A DNA stretch of 64,000 nucleotides from Sphingobium scionense. GTDB taxonomy: Bacteria; Pseudomonadota; Alphaproteobacteria; Sphingomonadales; Sphingomonadaceae. The stretch is from contig NZ_JACIEU010000002.1 in NCBI RefSeq assembly GCF_014197035.1, positions 124,001-188,000 on the forward strand, written 5' to 3'. Position numbers and translations under genes: made by a program. Of the stretch, positions 1 through 8,460 are shown piece by piece. Numbering within the stretch: the first letter of the stretch is position 1; every line of letters begins with the position of its first letter. The notes beneath the pieces were generated by a model. The model was given only the letters and a program-made list of their open reading frames with translations. It did no database searches and was not told where the DNA came from.

Positions 1-231
1 CAGGTTGCCGCCATGGGGCAGGATCGCGGTCACGCCGGTGTTGACGTCCTTGCTGCGCGGCAAGGTCACCTGGCCCACCTTCACCCCCGCGACGTCGGTG
101 ATCGCGTTGAGCGGGCCGGGCCGGAGGATGCCGACGGTCACGCCTGCCTCCCGCGCGCGGGGGCGGGGCGCCTCCTGCGCCAGCACGGGCGCGGCGGACA
201 AAAGCAGCAGGGCGGCGAAAGCGTGACGCAT
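1..231 (-). CDS. P1 (S58/DmpA) family peptidase, N-terminal part only
   Basis: The window opens inside this minus-strand gene. Its ATG is at 229-231 and the first 77 residues are present; the rest lies beyond base 1. The product begins with a signal peptide (MRHAFAALLLLSAAPVLAQ), so it is probably exported. It continues with ITDVAGVKVGQ and NTGVTAILPHGGN, which match the N-terminal signature of the P1 family. That family contains D-aminopeptidase DmpA and the beta-peptidyl aminopeptidases (BapA), which cleave themselves into two chains. The self-cleavage site and catalytic serine are not in the window, so the substrate cannot be judged. The gene is divergent from thiE, with 74 bp between the starts. 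Confidence 0.8.
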   Translation of the reverse strand, partial: MRHAFAALLLLSAAPVLAQEAPRPRAREAGVTVGILRPGPLNAITDVAGVKVGQVTLPRSKDVNTGVTAILPHGGNL

Positions 232-305
232 GAATTATCCCTCGGTTCGATGGTCGTGGTCATAGCCGCACTTGGCGCAGCCGCGCGAGCGGCTATAAGG
301 CGCGC

Positions 306-1013
306 ATGACCGATTTCACTGACGAAGAACTGGCGCTCGACCCCCATTTTGCCGAGCAATTCGAAAAGGGCTTTCGCCCTGCCTGCCAACTCTATCTGAT
401 TTCGCCGCCGGCGATCGACGAGACGTTCGTCGATCAATTGGCGCAGGCGTTCGATGGAGGCAGGGTCGCCGCCTTCCAGTTGCGGCTGAAAGGAATCGAC
501 GATCATGCCATCGCAGCGCTGGCCGGGCCGATCCAGGCGCTCTGCGCCGAACAGGAGGTCGCCTTCATCATCAATGACAGCATCGGCCTTGCCAAGCGGC
601 TGAACGCCGATGGCGTCCATCTGGGGCAGGAAGATGGCGACCCGCGCGAGGCGCGCAAGCAGCTTGGTCCCAAGGTGCAGATCGGCGTGACCTGTCACGA
701 CAGCCGCCATCTGGCGATGGAAGCGGGTGAGGCGGGGGCCGACTATGTCGCCTTCGGTGCCTTCTACCCGACCACGACCAAGGAAACGACGCATCGTGCC
801 GAGCCGTCGATCCTGGGCTGGTGGACGACCCTGTTCGAACTGCCCTGTGTCGCGATCGGCGGCGTCACGCCGGACAATGCCGCGCCGCTGATCGCCGCGG
901 GCGCCGACTTCCTGGCCGTCAGCGGTGCGGTGTGGAATCATCCCGACGGGCCAAAGGCGGGTGTCGCCGCTTTCGCCGCGGTGCTCCCGCCAAAGCCTGA
1001 AAAGCCTGAGTAG
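306..1013 (+). CDS. thiE: thiamine phosphate synthase
   Basis: This 235-residue TIM-barrel enzyme joins the thiazole phosphate and hydroxymethylpyrimidine pyrophosphate moieties to make thiamine monophosphate in the cytoplasm. Family motifs are visible: the pyrophosphate/Mg-binding IINDS at 88-92, DGVHLGQED at 102-110, IGVTCHDS at 126-133, the phosphate loop GAFYPTTTK at 151-159, and VAIGGV at 182-187. The first 25 residues (acidic, before the barrel begins at CQLYLIS) are an extra N-terminal extension compared with short ThiE proteins. The gene stands alone; the other thi genes are not in view, and no TPP riboswitch is recognisable in the 75 bp upstream. Confidence 0.9.
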   Translation: MTDFTDEELALDPHFAEQFEKGFRPACQLYLISPPAIDETFVDQLAQAFDGGRVAAFQLRLKGIDDHAIAALAGPIQALCAEQEVAFIINDSIGLAKRLNADGVHLGQEDGDPREARKQLGPKVQIGVTCHDSRHLAMEAGEAGADYVAFGAFYPTTTKETTHRAEPSILGWWTTLFELPCVAIGGVTPDNAAPLIAAGADFLAVSGAVWNHPDGPKAGVAAFAAVLPPKPEKPE

Positions 1014-1130
1014 TCAGGGGCGCAGGCGCGCAGAAAAGCGCCGCCGGGGCCATGGGCGCGGGTTTATCCCGATAGGAAAATGACTGCCGGCGGCCCAGCA
1101 TCCCTTGCAATCGGGCAAGGGGTGCTAGGC

Positions 1131-1493
1131 ATGGTGCTGGAAGAATTCGTCCATCGGCTGGCGGAATATATCGCGCTGGTCATCAACCTGCTCGCGATCC
1201 TGGCGATTGCCATCGGCGCTGTTCAGAGTGCGGTAGGGCTCAGCGGTCTGTTACTGTTCAAGGCGGACGAAGCCAAGCTGATGCCGGTCTGGATGAGCTT
1301 TGGTCGCTGGCTGGTGGCGGGGCTGAGTTTTCAGCTGGCCGCCGACATCGTAGAGACCAGCATCGCGCCAAGCTGGGCCGATATCGGCAAGCTGGCCGCG
1401 ATCGCCGCCATACGCACTTTCCTCAACTATTTCCTCGATCGGGATATGGAGGGGTTGCGGGAACGTGAAAAGGCCAAGGCGGAGGCCATCTGA
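1131..1493 (+). CDS. DUF1622 family small membrane protein
   Basis: A 120-residue protein with three hydrophobic segments at about 11-38, 56-75 and 83-102 and a charged C-terminal tail (REREKAKAE). The segment VVMSFGRW-like (here WMSFGRWLVAGLSFQLAADI) with LNYFLDRDME at 98-107 fits the DUF1622 family, whose members have no known function. I chose the ATG at 1131 because AAGGGG lies 8 bp upstream; an in-frame ATG at 1080 would add 17 poorly hydrophobic residues. It sits between thiE and the cell-wall gene pair on the same strand but 70 bp or more from either, so an operon is not clear. Confidence 0.65.
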   Translation: MVLEEFVHRLAEYIALVINLLAILAIAIGAVQSAVGLSGLLLFKADEAKLMPVWMSFGRWLVAGLSFQLAADIVETSIAPSWADIGKLAAIAAIRTFLNYFLDRDMEGLREREKAKAEAI

Positions 1494-1562
1494 TCGCAGT
1501 GATGCAGGCAGCTTTCCGCCGCCTGCTGCGTTGTATCTCCCAGGAAATGGGAGAGTATCGCC

Positions 1563-2645
1563 TTGAAATATCACCTTCTCGGCCTGCCGCTGCTGTGTGC
1601 GGCCTGCAATGTGTCGACCACCGACGCCAATGAAAGCCAGCCATCAGCGCCCGTTAACCAGGCGCAGGCGGCGCCCGATCCCTCGGCGGCCTATGCCTTC
1701 CAGGTCGTGGACGAACCCGGCGGTAAGCCCTGGCAGCCCAGTCCGATCTTGCAGGCGCAGGTGGTGCTCGACCGCTGGGGCTTCTCGCCCGGCGTGATCG
1801 ACGGCAAGGACGGGATGAGTTTCAAGGCGGCCTTGCGCGGCTTCCAGGAGGCGAACAAGCTGCCGGTCACCGGCGACTATGACCAGAAGACCTCGGCCGC
1901 GCTGCTGGAGGGGGAGGCGAAGCCGACCACCTGGCTGGTGCGTATCCCTGACGGTTTTGCCCGTGGGCCGTTCTTCGACATTCCCAAGGGGTTGAACAAT
2001 CAGGCGAGTCTGCCCGCGCTCACCTATCGCAATCTGCTCGAAAAACTGGCGGAGCGCTTCCACACCACGCCCGAAGTGCTGACCGGCATGAATGCGCCCA
2101 ACACCAAGGTCGCGGCAGGGGCGACGATCCGCGTGCCGGCGATCGCCAACCAGCCGGTTGCGCAGATCGAGGGTGACGAGCGCGGCTGGGGCGAAACACT
2201 CGCCAGCCTCGGCGTCGCCAAGGACCAGCCCCAGGCCGACCATCTGGTGGTCGACAAGTCGGAAGGGCTGCTCAAGGTCTATGGCGCGGACAATCGCCTG
2301 ATCGCGCAATTCCCGGTCACGACCGGGTCACAGCATGATCCGTTGCCGCTGGGCGAATGGACGATCAAGGGCGTCAGCCGCAATCCCGATTTCCACTATA
2401 ATCCCGACCTGTTCTGGGATGCCGCGTCGAAGGACCAGAAGGCGGTGCTGAAACCCGGCCCCAACGGCCCGGTCGGTGTCGTGTGGATCGATCTGTCCAA
2501 GGATCATTATGGCATCCATGGCACGCCCGAGCCGCAACTGATCGGCCGCACCGAAAGCCATGGCTGCATCCGTCTTACCAACTGGGATGCGGCGCGGCTC
2601 GCCCAGATGGTGAAGAGCGGCGTCAAGGCGAAGTTCCAGGCATGA
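1563..2645 (+). CDS. L,D-transpeptidase (YkuD) with peptidoglycan-binding and LysM-like domains
   Basis: A 360-residue envelope enzyme expected to make 3-3 peptidoglycan cross-links or attach proteins to the wall. The N-terminus is an export signal ending at LLCAAC, possibly a lipoprotein signal although the box is imperfect. A peptidoglycan-binding type 1 domain covers about 60-115 (VVLDRWGFSPGVIDG ... GDYDQKTSAAL). A LysM-like stretch covers about 155-195 (LAERFHTTPEVLTGMNAP), and the YkuD catalytic domain covers about 225-358. The catalytic signature is HGTPEP followed by ESHGCIRL, with the active cysteine at 335. Translation starts at TTG, supported by GGGAGAG 7 bp upstream (1549-1555). 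The stop overlaps the start of the M23 peptidase gene (ATGA), so the two are translationally coupled. Confidence 0.9.
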   Translation: MKYHLLGLPLLCAACNVSTTDANESQPSAPVNQAQAAPDPSAAYAFQVVDEPGGKPWQPSPILQAQVVLDRWGFSPGVIDGKDGMSFKAALRGFQEANKLPVTGDYDQKTSAALLEGEAKPTTWLVRIPDGFARGPFFDIPKGLNNQASLPALTYRNLLEKLAERFHTTPEVLTGMNAPNTKVAAGATIRVPAIANQPVAQIEGDERGWGETLASLGVAKDQPQADHLVVDKSEGLLKVYGADNRLIAQFPVTTGSQHDPLPLGEWTIKGVSRNPDFHYNPDLFWDAASKDQKAVLKPGPNGPVGVVWIDLSKDHYGIHGTPEPQLIGRTESHGCIRLTNWDAARLAQMVKSGVKAKFQA

Positions 2646-3208
2646 ACGTCCGGCTGTGGGGCGGCATCGCGTTGGTGCTGCTGCTCTGCATCGCTTTCGC
2701 CCAACATTGCGTGCGGATCGTCCCGGCCGACGCGCCCGTGCGATCCGCGGCATCTGCGCCGCCAACTGCCAGCAAGGGAGCACTGCTGATTCCGGTGGAG
2801 GGCATGCCCGCTTCCGCGCTCACCGATACCTTCACCCAGGCGCGCGCGGGCGGCGCCCGGCCGCATGACGCGATCGACATCATGGCGGCGCGGGGCAGGG
2901 CGGTGCTGGCCGCCGCCGATGGCCGGATCGAAAAGATCTTCTGGAGCGAGGCCGGTGGCCGCACCCTCTACGAACGCGCGCCCGATGGCCGGACCGTCTA
3001 TTATTACGCCCATCTCGACGGCTATGCGCCGGGCCTGCGCGAAGGGCAGGTGGTCAGGCGCGGGCAGCGGATCGCGACCGTGGGCAGCACCGGCAATGCC
3101 GATCCCGCCGCGCCGCATCTGCATTTCGCCGTCAACATCATGGCACCCGGCGACCCCTGGCATGGTGGCCGACCGATCAATCCCTATCCGCTGCTGGTCG
3201 GTCAATGA
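2642..3208 (+). CDS. M23 (LytM-type) metallopeptidase
   Basis: A 188-residue protein with an N-terminal membrane anchor or signal segment (residues 5-20) followed by a short linker and an M23 peptidase domain. Zinc-site residues are present: H75 and D79 in PHDAIDIMA, and the PHLHFAV motif with H159 and H161; H124 in YYAHLDGY is the usual third motif. The active-site set looks complete, so it is probably an active peptidoglycan endopeptidase rather than a degenerate LytM factor. Its ATG overlaps the transpeptidase stop (ATGA at 2642-2645), pairing a hydrolase with a cross-linking enzyme in one transcript. Confidence 0.88.
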   Translation: MNVRLWGGIALVLLLCIAFAQHCVRIVPADAPVRSAASAPPTASKGALLIPVEGMPASALTDTFTQARAGGARPHDAIDIMAARGRAVLAAADGRIEKIFWSEAGGRTLYERAPDGRTVYYYAHLDGYAPGLREGQVVRRGQRIATVGSTGNADPAAPHLHFAVNIMAPGDPWHGGRPINPYPLLVGQ

Positions 3209-3288
3209 CCTGTCCTACTTGTTCGTCATCGGCTATCATCGGGGCCAGCCGCGATCGAAAATTGCCGAAGTAGGAAAGCGAATTTCAA

Positions 3289-3317
3289 AATGTGCGGGAA
3301 ATGTGCGAAGTTAAGCG
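3289..3317 (+). promoter_or_regulatory. conserved 29-bp leader element, copy upstream of efp
   Basis: The block reads AATGTGCGG, five bases, then GTGCGAAGTTAAGCG. The same block occurs on the other strand directly before trmFO (58476-58504), identical at 27 of 29 positions. ATTGCCGAA is also shared just upstream (3271-3279 here). It ends 105 bp before the efp ATG. It does not resemble a sigma-70 promoter or a common operator that I know; role unknown. Confidence 0.6.
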
Positions 3318-3364
3318 GAAACGCCGCCCTCTTGCCCTTGGCGCCGTCTCGCGGTAAAGGCGCG

Positions 3365-3391
3365 GCCAGCCTCGCAGAGGCCGGCTCTTTT
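3365..3391 (+). terminator. intrinsic terminator-like hairpin between the M23 gene and efp
   Basis: GCCAGCCTC (3365-3373) pairs with GAGGCCGGC (3377-3385) at 8 of 9 positions around a 3-base loop, followed by TCTTTT. It may end transcripts of the cell-wall pair 157 bp upstream. Because it lies only 31 bp before the efp start and downstream of the conserved leader element, it could also attenuate efp. Confidence 0.5.
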
Positions 3392-3422
3392 CCACATTCA
3401 GACATATAGGCAGGCTCTTCCC

Positions 3423-3986
3423 ATGAAGATCAGCGGCGTGGACATTCGTCCCGGCAACAATATCGAATATGAGGGTGGCCTGTGGCGCGCCGTCAAGATT
3501 CAGCACACCCAGCCCGGCAAGGGCGGCGCCTATATGCAGGTGGAGCTGAAGAACCTGATCGATGGCCGCAAGAACAATGTCCGCTTCCGCTCGGCCGAGA
3601 GCGTTGAGCGCATCCGCCTCGACACCAAGGATTTCCAGTATCTCTACCCCGAGGGTGACATGCTGGTGTTCATGGACACCGAAACCTATGACCAGATCAA
3701 CCTGCCGATGGACCTGGTCGGCGACGCTGCGGCCTTCCTGCAGGACGGCATGATGGTCATGCTGGAAATGTATGAAGAACGCCCGATCAGCGTCCAACTG
3801 CCCGAGACGGTCGAAGCGACCATCGTCGAAGCCGACGCCGTGGTGAAGGGCCAGACCGCATCGGCCAGCTACAAGCCGGCGATCCTGGACAATGGCGTCC
3901 GCGTCATGGTTCCGCCGCACATCGTCACCGGCACGCGCATCGTGGTCGATGTCTATGAGCGCGAATATGTGAAGCGGGCCGACTGA
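3423..3986 (+). CDS. efp: elongation factor P
   Basis: A 187-residue three-domain EF-P, the normal family length, which enters the ribosomal E site and relieves stalling on polyproline stretches. The N-terminal KOW-like domain carries the tip loop [10 protein letters not shown], where Lys33 is the residue modified (beta-lysylated) in species with EpmA/EpmB. The OB domains contain [15 protein letters not shown] and the C-terminal signature around [19 protein letters not shown]. No epmA or epmB is in the window, so modification cannot be judged. The stop overlaps the next start (TGATG), giving coupling to a small secreted protein. Confidence 0.95.
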   Translation: MKISGVDIRPGNNIEYEGGLWRAVKIQHTQPGKGGAYMQVELKNLIDGRKNNVRFRSAESVERIRLDTKDFQYLYPEGDMLVFMDTETYDQINLPMDLVGDAAAFLQDGMMVMLEMYEERPISVQLPETVEATIVEADAVVKGQTASASYKPAILDNGVRVMVPPHIVTGTRIVVDVYEREYVKRAD

Positions 3987-4360
3987 TGCGGTTCGGGCGC
4001 AGCACGGCAGCCGCCGCTCTCTTGGCAACTGGCCTCGCGATCGGTGTCCTGCCGGCTGCGCTCCCTGCCCAGACGGTCAACAAGCCGTCCAAGGCGCAGA
4101 TCGACAGTGCCGCCTATGTGTTGCAGGTCATCAGCAGCGCGCTGGAATCGAAGGATGTCGAGCCGCCGGTCAAGACCGCGCTGTTCGAATGCCTCTACGC
4201 CAATCCGCTGTCGCAGATCAGCGCGGCGACCGACAAGGTGATCGCGGGCAATCCGGGCAAGGTGAACCGCAAGGATCCCTCGCAGATGCTGGCGGTGATC
4301 GCCGGCACCTGTGGCTATCGCCCGGCAGCGCCCGCCGCCAAGTCCGCCCCGAAGAAATAA
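3986..4360 (+). CDS. small secreted protein of unknown function
   Basis: A 124-residue protein with a clear signal peptide (about 1-29, ending ALPAQ) and a short mature domain containing two cysteines (C69 and C109) that could form a disulfide in the periplasm. The C-terminus is a Pro/Ala/Lys tail (APAAKSAPKK). I recognise no domain. The ATG overlaps the efp stop (TGATG) and suhB follows 36 bp downstream, so it sits in an efp-suhB transcript. The coupling to efp suggests matched expression but not a shared function. Confidence 0.7.
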   Translation: MRFGRSTAAAALLATGLAIGVLPAALPAQTVNKPSKAQIDSAAYVLQVISSALESKDVEPPVKTALFECLYANPLSQISAATDKVIAGNPGKVNRKDPSQMLAVIAGTCGYRPAAPAAKSAPKK

Positions 4361-4367
4361 AGCAAAG

Positions 4368-4385
4368 GCCGCCCACCGGGGCGGC
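4368..4385 (+). promoter_or_regulatory. intercistronic hairpin before suhB
   Basis: GCCGCCC (4368-4374) and GGGCGGC (4379-4385) form a 7-bp stem with a 4-base loop, ending just before the GGAG Shine-Dalgarno of suhB at 4386-4389. It could protect the mRNA 3' end or tune suhB translation. There is no U-run strong enough to call a terminator. Confidence 0.35.
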
Positions 4386-4396
4386 GGAGATTTTAC

Positions 4397-5209
4397 ATGG
4401 TATCCCATTCCGGCCTTCTCACCGTCATGGAACGCGCCGCCCGCAAGGCCGGCTCCAAGCTGCGCCGCGACTTCGGCGAGGTCGAGCATCTGCAGGTGTC
4501 GCGCAAGGGGCCGGCGGACTTCGTGTCCAAGGCCGACAAGCAGGCCGAACAGACGCTGGTCGAGGAATTGCAGAAGGCGCGTCCCGACTGGGGTTTCCTG
4601 CTGGAAGAGGGCGGGGTGATCGAGGGCGATCCCAACAAGCCGCGCTGGATCATCGATCCGCTCGACGGCACGACCAACTTCCTGCACGGCATCCCGCACT
4701 TCGCCATCTCGATCGCGGTCGAGGAGCCTTTGTTCGGCGGCAAGCGCGAAGTGACCTCGGGCCTGATCTATCAGCCGGTCACCGACGAAAGCTATTGGGC
4801 GGAAAAGAATCGCGGCGCCTGGCGTCATGACCAGCGTCTGCGTGTCTCGGCCCGCCGCGACCTCGCCGACTGCCTGATCGCCACCGGCATTCCGTTCATG
4901 GGTCATGGCAACATGGCCGAATGGAGCCGCGTGTTCGGCGCGGTGGCGCCCTCGGTCGCCGGCCTGCGCCGTTTCGGTGCGGCCTCGCTCGACCTCGCCC
5001 ATGTCGCCTCGGGCCGCTATGACGGCTTCTGGGAAAGCGGCCTCCAGCCCTGGGACGTGGCGGCCGGCATCCTGATGGTGCGCGAGGCCGGCGGTTTCGT
5101 CAGCGACTTCCGTGGCGGCGACCAGATGATCGACCGCAGGGAAATGATCGCCGGCAATGACACCACCCACAGCAAGCTGCACAAGCTGGTGGCCGGCGCG
5201 CTGCGCTAA
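4397..5209 (+). CDS. suhB: inositol monophosphatase family protein SuhB
   Basis: A 270-residue Mg-dependent phosphatase of the inositol monophosphatase superfamily. The metal site is intact: E70-E71, the IDPLDGTTNF motif at 86-95 (D87, D90), and the C-terminal WDVAAG at 219-224. Proteins of this type hydrolyse inositol-1-phosphate, and in enterobacteria SuhB also joins the Nus transcription complex; which role applies here cannot be told from sequence. The ATG has GGAG 7 bp upstream. It follows efp and a small secreted protein on the same strand and is followed by a terminator, so it likely ends that transcript. Confidence 0.9.
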   Translation: MVSHSGLLTVMERAARKAGSKLRRDFGEVEHLQVSRKGPADFVSKADKQAEQTLVEELQKARPDWGFLLEEGGVIEGDPNKPRWIIDPLDGTTNFLHGIPHFAISIAVEEPLFGGKREVTSGLIYQPVTDESYWAEKNRGAWRHDQRLRVSARRDLADCLIATGIPFMGHGNMAEWSRVFGAVAPSVAGLRRFGAASLDLAHVASGRYDGFWESGLQPWDVAAGILMVREAGGFVSDFRGGDQMIDRREMIAGNDTTHSKLHKLVAGALR

Positions 5210-5298
5210 GAGCCTGATCGTCTGAGGTGGAAGCGCTCGGGGCGCCTCCGCCGATGGCGTGAATCAGGCTCTGCTAAGCTCCTGATTTAAGAGCAAAG

Positions 5299-5359
5299 GG
5301 CGTCGGCCCACCGCTGCGAGTCTTCGGGCTTCCAGAGGTGGTCCGGCGCCTGTTTTTTT
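5299..5359 (+). terminator. intrinsic terminator between suhB and nuoA
   Basis: An imperfect long stem: GGCG (5299-5302), GG, CCACC (5308-5312) pair with GGTGG (5337-5341), CC, CGCC (5347-5350). It is followed closely by seven T (5353-5359). Upstream, a 9-bp inverted repeat GAGCCTGAT/ATCAGGCTC at 5210-5218 and 5263-5271 may form another structure just after the suhB stop. Together they separate the suhB transcript from the nuo operon. Confidence 0.5.
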
Positions 5360-5417
5360 GTGTCTGGGGCAATCGTCCCTTGCGCTTTTGGTAACGCGAT
5401 CAAGCCTTTGCAATTGT

Positions 5418-5432
5418 TGCGAATCATTCTCA
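5418..5432 (+). promoter_or_regulatory. Fur-box-like sequence upstream of nuoA
   Basis: TGCGAATCATTCTCA matches 11 of the 14 defined positions of the 7-1-7 Fur consensus TGATAATNATTATCA. It lies 75-89 bp upstream of the nuoA start codon, within the only intergenic region before the operon, so it could overlap the promoter. No clean -35/-10 pair is obvious around it. Confidence 0.4.
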
Positions 5433-5506
5433 CAGGTTCGCCCCTTGCTTCGCATATGCAGCAGGCCTAAAGGCCCCCCAGAACAATTTTCGCCCAGGGG
5501 ATTCCA

Positions 5507-5881
5507 TTGGTCGATCTCAGCCAATATCTGCCGATCCTGATCTTTCTCGGGATCGCTCTGCTGCTTTCCGGCACCTTCGTCTTTCTGCCGATGCTGGTTG
5601 GCCGCCTGACCGGTGCGCACAAGCCCGATCCTGCCAAGCTCTCCGAATATGAGTGCGGTTTTCCCGCATTTGAAGAGCCGCGCAGCCAGTTCGACGTGCG
5701 TTTCTACCTTGTCGCCATCCTGTTCATCATTTTCGATCTGGAGGCGGCATTTCTCTTTCCGTGGGCGGTAAGCCTCGACCAGATCGGCTGGGCCGGCTGG
5801 GCGACGATGATGATCTTCATAGCGGAGCTGGTGCTCGGCCTCGTCTATGCGTGGAAGAAGGGAGCACTCGATTGGGAGTAG
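5507..5881 (+). CDS. nuoA: NADH-quinone oxidoreductase subunit A
   Basis: A 124-residue membrane subunit of complex I with three predicted helices (about 7-30, 64-86, 92-114). The loop motif [19 protein letters not shown] between helices 1 and 2 is the family signature and contains the cysteine near the quinone cavity. Translation begins at TTG with CAGGGG about 7 bp upstream. It is the first gene of the 14-gene operon and its 3' end overlaps nuoB by 10 bp. Confidence 0.95.
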   Translation: MVDLSQYLPILIFLGIALLLSGTFVFLPMLVGRLTGAHKPDPAKLSEYECGFPAFEEPRSQFDVRFYLVAILFIIFDLEAAFLFPWAVSLDQIGWAGWATMMIFIAELVLGLVYAWKKGALDWE

Positions 5882-6426
5882 AACTGACCAGCCCCATTCC
5901 CGGCACCATGCCGCCGATGGGGACGCAGCCCGACCAGGCCTTCTTCGACTCGCTCAACAGCGAAGTGAATGACAAGGGCTTCCTGATCACCTCGACCGAG
6001 GAACTGTTTCAGTGGGCGCGTACCGGCTCGCTGTGGTGGATGACCTTCGGTCTGGCCTGCTGCGCCGTGGAGATGATCCATGTCAACATGCCGCGCTACG
6101 ACATGGAGCGCTTCGGCGCCGCGCCGCGCGCGTCTCCGCGCCAGTCGGACGTGATGATCGTCGCGGGCACGCTGTGCAACAAGATGGCCCCGGCGCTCCG
6201 CAAGGTCTACGACCAGATGTCCAACCCGAAATATGTGATTTCGATGGGCAGCTGCGCCAATGGCGGTGGTTACTACCACTATAGCTATTCGGTCGTCCGT
6301 GGCTGTGACCGCATCGTGCCGGTCGACATCTATGTGCCGGGCTGTCCGCCGACCGCCGAAGCCTTGCTCTACGGCATCATGCAGCTGCAGCGGAAGATCC
6401 GCCGGATCGGGACGATTGAGCGTTAA
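5872..6426 (+). CDS. nuoB: NADH-quinone oxidoreductase subunit B
   Basis: A 184-residue subunit that holds iron-sulfur cluster N2, the last electron carrier before quinone. The four ligands are visible: C63-C64 in [10 protein letters not shown]128 in GSCANGG and C158 in VPGCPP. I place the start at TTG 5872, inside the nuoA 3' end, because GGGAG lies 8 bp upstream and the reading gives [11 protein letters not shown]. The next in-frame ATG (5908) would remove 12 residues but none of the fold. Cytoplasmic peripheral arm, next to NuoD and NuoI. Confidence 0.95.
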   Translation: MGVELTSPIPGTMPPMGTQPDQAFFDSLNSEVNDKGFLITSTEELFQWARTGSLWWMTFGLACCAVEMIHVNMPRYDMERFGAAPRASPRQSDVMIVAGTLCNKMAPALRKVYDQMSNPKYVISMGSCANGGGYYHYSYSVVRGCDRIVPVDIYVPGCPPTAEALLYGIMQLQRKIRRIGTIER

Positions 6427-6427
6427 T

Positions 6428-7225
6428 ATGGGCCATTCTGCACCCAAGATCGTGAACCCCGAAGGGATCGCCGAGGAAATCGGCGCCCTGCTGGGTTCGA
6501 TGCTGATCGAGACCATCGATCATGCCGATGAGCTGACCTTCGTTGTCGCGCGTGACGACCTGGCCAATGCCATGGTCGCGCTGCGCGACATGGCGCATTA
6601 CCAGCAGTTGATGGAAATCGCCGGCGTCGATTATCCGGAACGCCCGGACCGGTTCGAGGTCGCCTATCACCTGCTCAGCGTAACCCGTAACCACCGCGTT
6701 CGCGTCAAGGTCTCGACCGACGAGGATACGCCGGTGCCGACCGTCACGCACCTCTGGCCGGTCGCCGGCTGGCTGGAGCGCGAAGTGTTCGACATGTATG
6801 GCGTCATCTTCGACGGCAATACCGACCTGCGCCGCATCCTGACCGACTATGGCTTCAAGGGCCATCCGCAGCGCAAGGACTTCCCGCTGACCGGTTATGT
6901 CGAGCTGCGCTATTCCGAGGAAGACAAGCGCGTCGTCTATGAGCCGGTGAAACTGGCGCAGGATTTCCGCAGCTTCGACTTCATGTCGCCCTGGGAAGGC
7001 GCGCAATATGTGCTGCCGGGTGACGAGAAGGCCGCGGCGCCTGCCGCGCCTGCTGCTGCGCCCGCAGCCGCACCCACGCCTAAGGCGACGGAAAGCAAGG
7101 CCGACACCGGTGCTGGCGATGCCGCCAACAAGAAGGCGGAGGAAAAGTCGGCCGACGCGCCGGCCAAGCCCGCCGCCGAAACCGATGAAGGCAAGGGGGC
7201 TGCCAAGCCCGAAGGTAAGGCCTGA
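6428..7225 (+). CDS. nuoC: NADH-quinone oxidoreductase subunit C with an Ala/Pro/Lys-rich tail
   Basis: A 265-residue peripheral-arm subunit. The 30-kDa-subunit signature is present as [20 protein letters not shown] followed by [17 protein letters not shown]. The conserved domain ends at about residue 200 ([15 protein letters not shown]). The remaining 60-odd residues are low complexity (repeated PAAPAA, then Lys/Glu/Ala-rich) with no predicted fold, an unusual length for NuoC. NuoC is separate from NuoD here, as in most alphaproteobacteria, not fused. The stop overlaps the nuoD start (TGATG). Confidence 0.95.
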   Translation: MGHSAPKIVNPEGIAEEIGALLGSMLIETIDHADELTFVVARDDLANAMVALRDMAHYQQLMEIAGVDYPERPDRFEVAYHLLSVTRNHRVRVKVSTDEDTPVPTVTHLWPVAGWLEREVFDMYGVIFDGNTDLRRILTDYGFKGHPQRKDFPLTGYVELRYSEEDKRVVYEPVKLAQDFRSFDFMSPWEGAQYVLPGDEKAAAPAAPAAAPAAAPTPKATESKADTGAGDAANKKAEEKSADAPAKPAAETDEGKGAAKPEGKA

Positions 7226-8460
7226 TGTCCGACTATCTCGAAAAGATGGATCATGTCACCGATGCGGCCGACCCGGCCTATGGTGACACGGAAATCCAGA
7301 ACTACACGATCAACTTCGGTCCGCAGCACCCTGCGGCGCACGGCGTTCTGCGTCTGGTCATGGAACTGGACGGCGAAATCGTCGAGCGCTGCGACCCGCA
7401 TGTCGGGCTGCTGCATCGCGGCACCGAAAAGCTGATCGAATATAAGACCTATATGCAGGCGCTGCCCTATTTCGACCGGCTGGACTATTGTTCGCCGCTC
7501 GGCATGGAGCATAGCTATGTTCTGGCGGTCGAAAAGCTGTTGAACCTGGAAGTGCCGCTGCGCGCGCAATATCTGCGCGTGTTCTTCGCGGAACTGACCC
7601 GCATCTGCAATCACATGCTCAACCTGGGTTCGCACGTGATGGACGTCGGCGCGATGACGCCGAACCTGTGGCTGTTCGAAATCCGCGAGGATTGCCTCAA
7701 CTTCTTCGAGCGCGCCTCGGGTGCCCGCATGCATTCGGCCTATTTCCGGCCGGGCGGCGTCCATCAGGACGTGCCCCTGAAACTGCTGACCGACATCGCC
7801 GACTGGCTCGACACCCGCCTGCCGCGTCTGTTCGAGGACGCGATGAGCCTGGTCGTCGACAACCGCATCTTCAAGCAGCGCAATGTCGACATCTCGATCG
7901 TCAGCAAGGAAGATGCGCTGAAGTGGGGCTTCTCCGGCCCTATGCTGCGTGGTTCGGGCATTGCCTGGGACATCCGCAAGGCGCAGCCCTACGACGTCTA
8001 TGACCGCATGGACTTCGATGTGCCCGTCGGCACTGCCTATGACTGCTATGACCGGTTCATGGTCCGCGTCGAGGAAGTGCGCCAGTCCGCGCGCATCATG
8101 AAACAGTGCCTCAACGAGATGCCGGAAGGGCCGATCGCCAGCTTCGACCGCAAGGTCTCCCCGCCCAAGCGCGGCGAGATGAAGCGGGACATGGAAGCGC
8201 TGATCCACCACTTCAAGCTCTATACCGAGGGCTTCCATGTCCCCGCGGGCGAAGTCTATGTGGCGACCGAAAGCCCCAAGGGCGAATTCGGCGTCTATCT
8301 GGTCAGCGACGGCTCCAACAAGCCCTATCGCTGCAAGATCCGCCCGACCGCCTTCTCGCATCTGCAAGCTATGGACTTCATGATGAAGGGCCACATGCTC
8401 GCCGACACCACCGCTGTACTGGGCGCGATGGACATCGTGTTCGGAGAATGTGACCGATAA
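7225..8460 (+). CDS. nuoD: NADH-quinone oxidoreductase subunit D
   Basis: A 411-residue 49-kDa subunit that forms the quinone-binding site with NuoB. The signature [10 protein letters not shown] is at 31-40, followed by [14 protein letters not shown]. The C-terminus ends [10 protein letters not shown], typical for the family and descended from the large subunit of NiFe hydrogenases, without the metal-binding cysteines. It overlaps nuoC by one base and nuoE by one base (TAATG), so the operon is tightly coupled here. Confidence 0.96.
   Translation: MSDYLEKMDHVTDAADPAYGDTEIQNYTINFGPQHPAAHGVLRLVMELDGEIVERCDPHVGLLHRGTEKLIEYKTYMQALPYFDRLDYCSPLGMEHSYVLAVEKLLNLEVPLRAQYLRVFFAELTRICNHMLNLGSHVMDVGAMTPNLWLFEIREDCLNFFERASGARMHSAYFRPGGVHQDVPLKLLTDIADWLDTRLPRLFEDAMSLVVDNRIFKQRNVDISIVSKEDALKWGFSGPMLRGSGIAWDIRKAQPYDVYDRMDFDVPVGTAYDCYDRFMVRVEEVRQSARIMKQCLNEMPEGPIASFDRKVSPPKRGEMKRDMEALIHHFKLYTEGFHVPAGEVYVATESPKGEFGVYLVSDGSNKPYRCKIRPTAFSHLQAMDFMMKGHMLADTTAVLGAMDIVFGECDR

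Noticed and set aside
231..305. TPP riboswitch upstream of thiE
   Set aside because: The space is too short and lacks the conserved CTGAGA and related core sequences.
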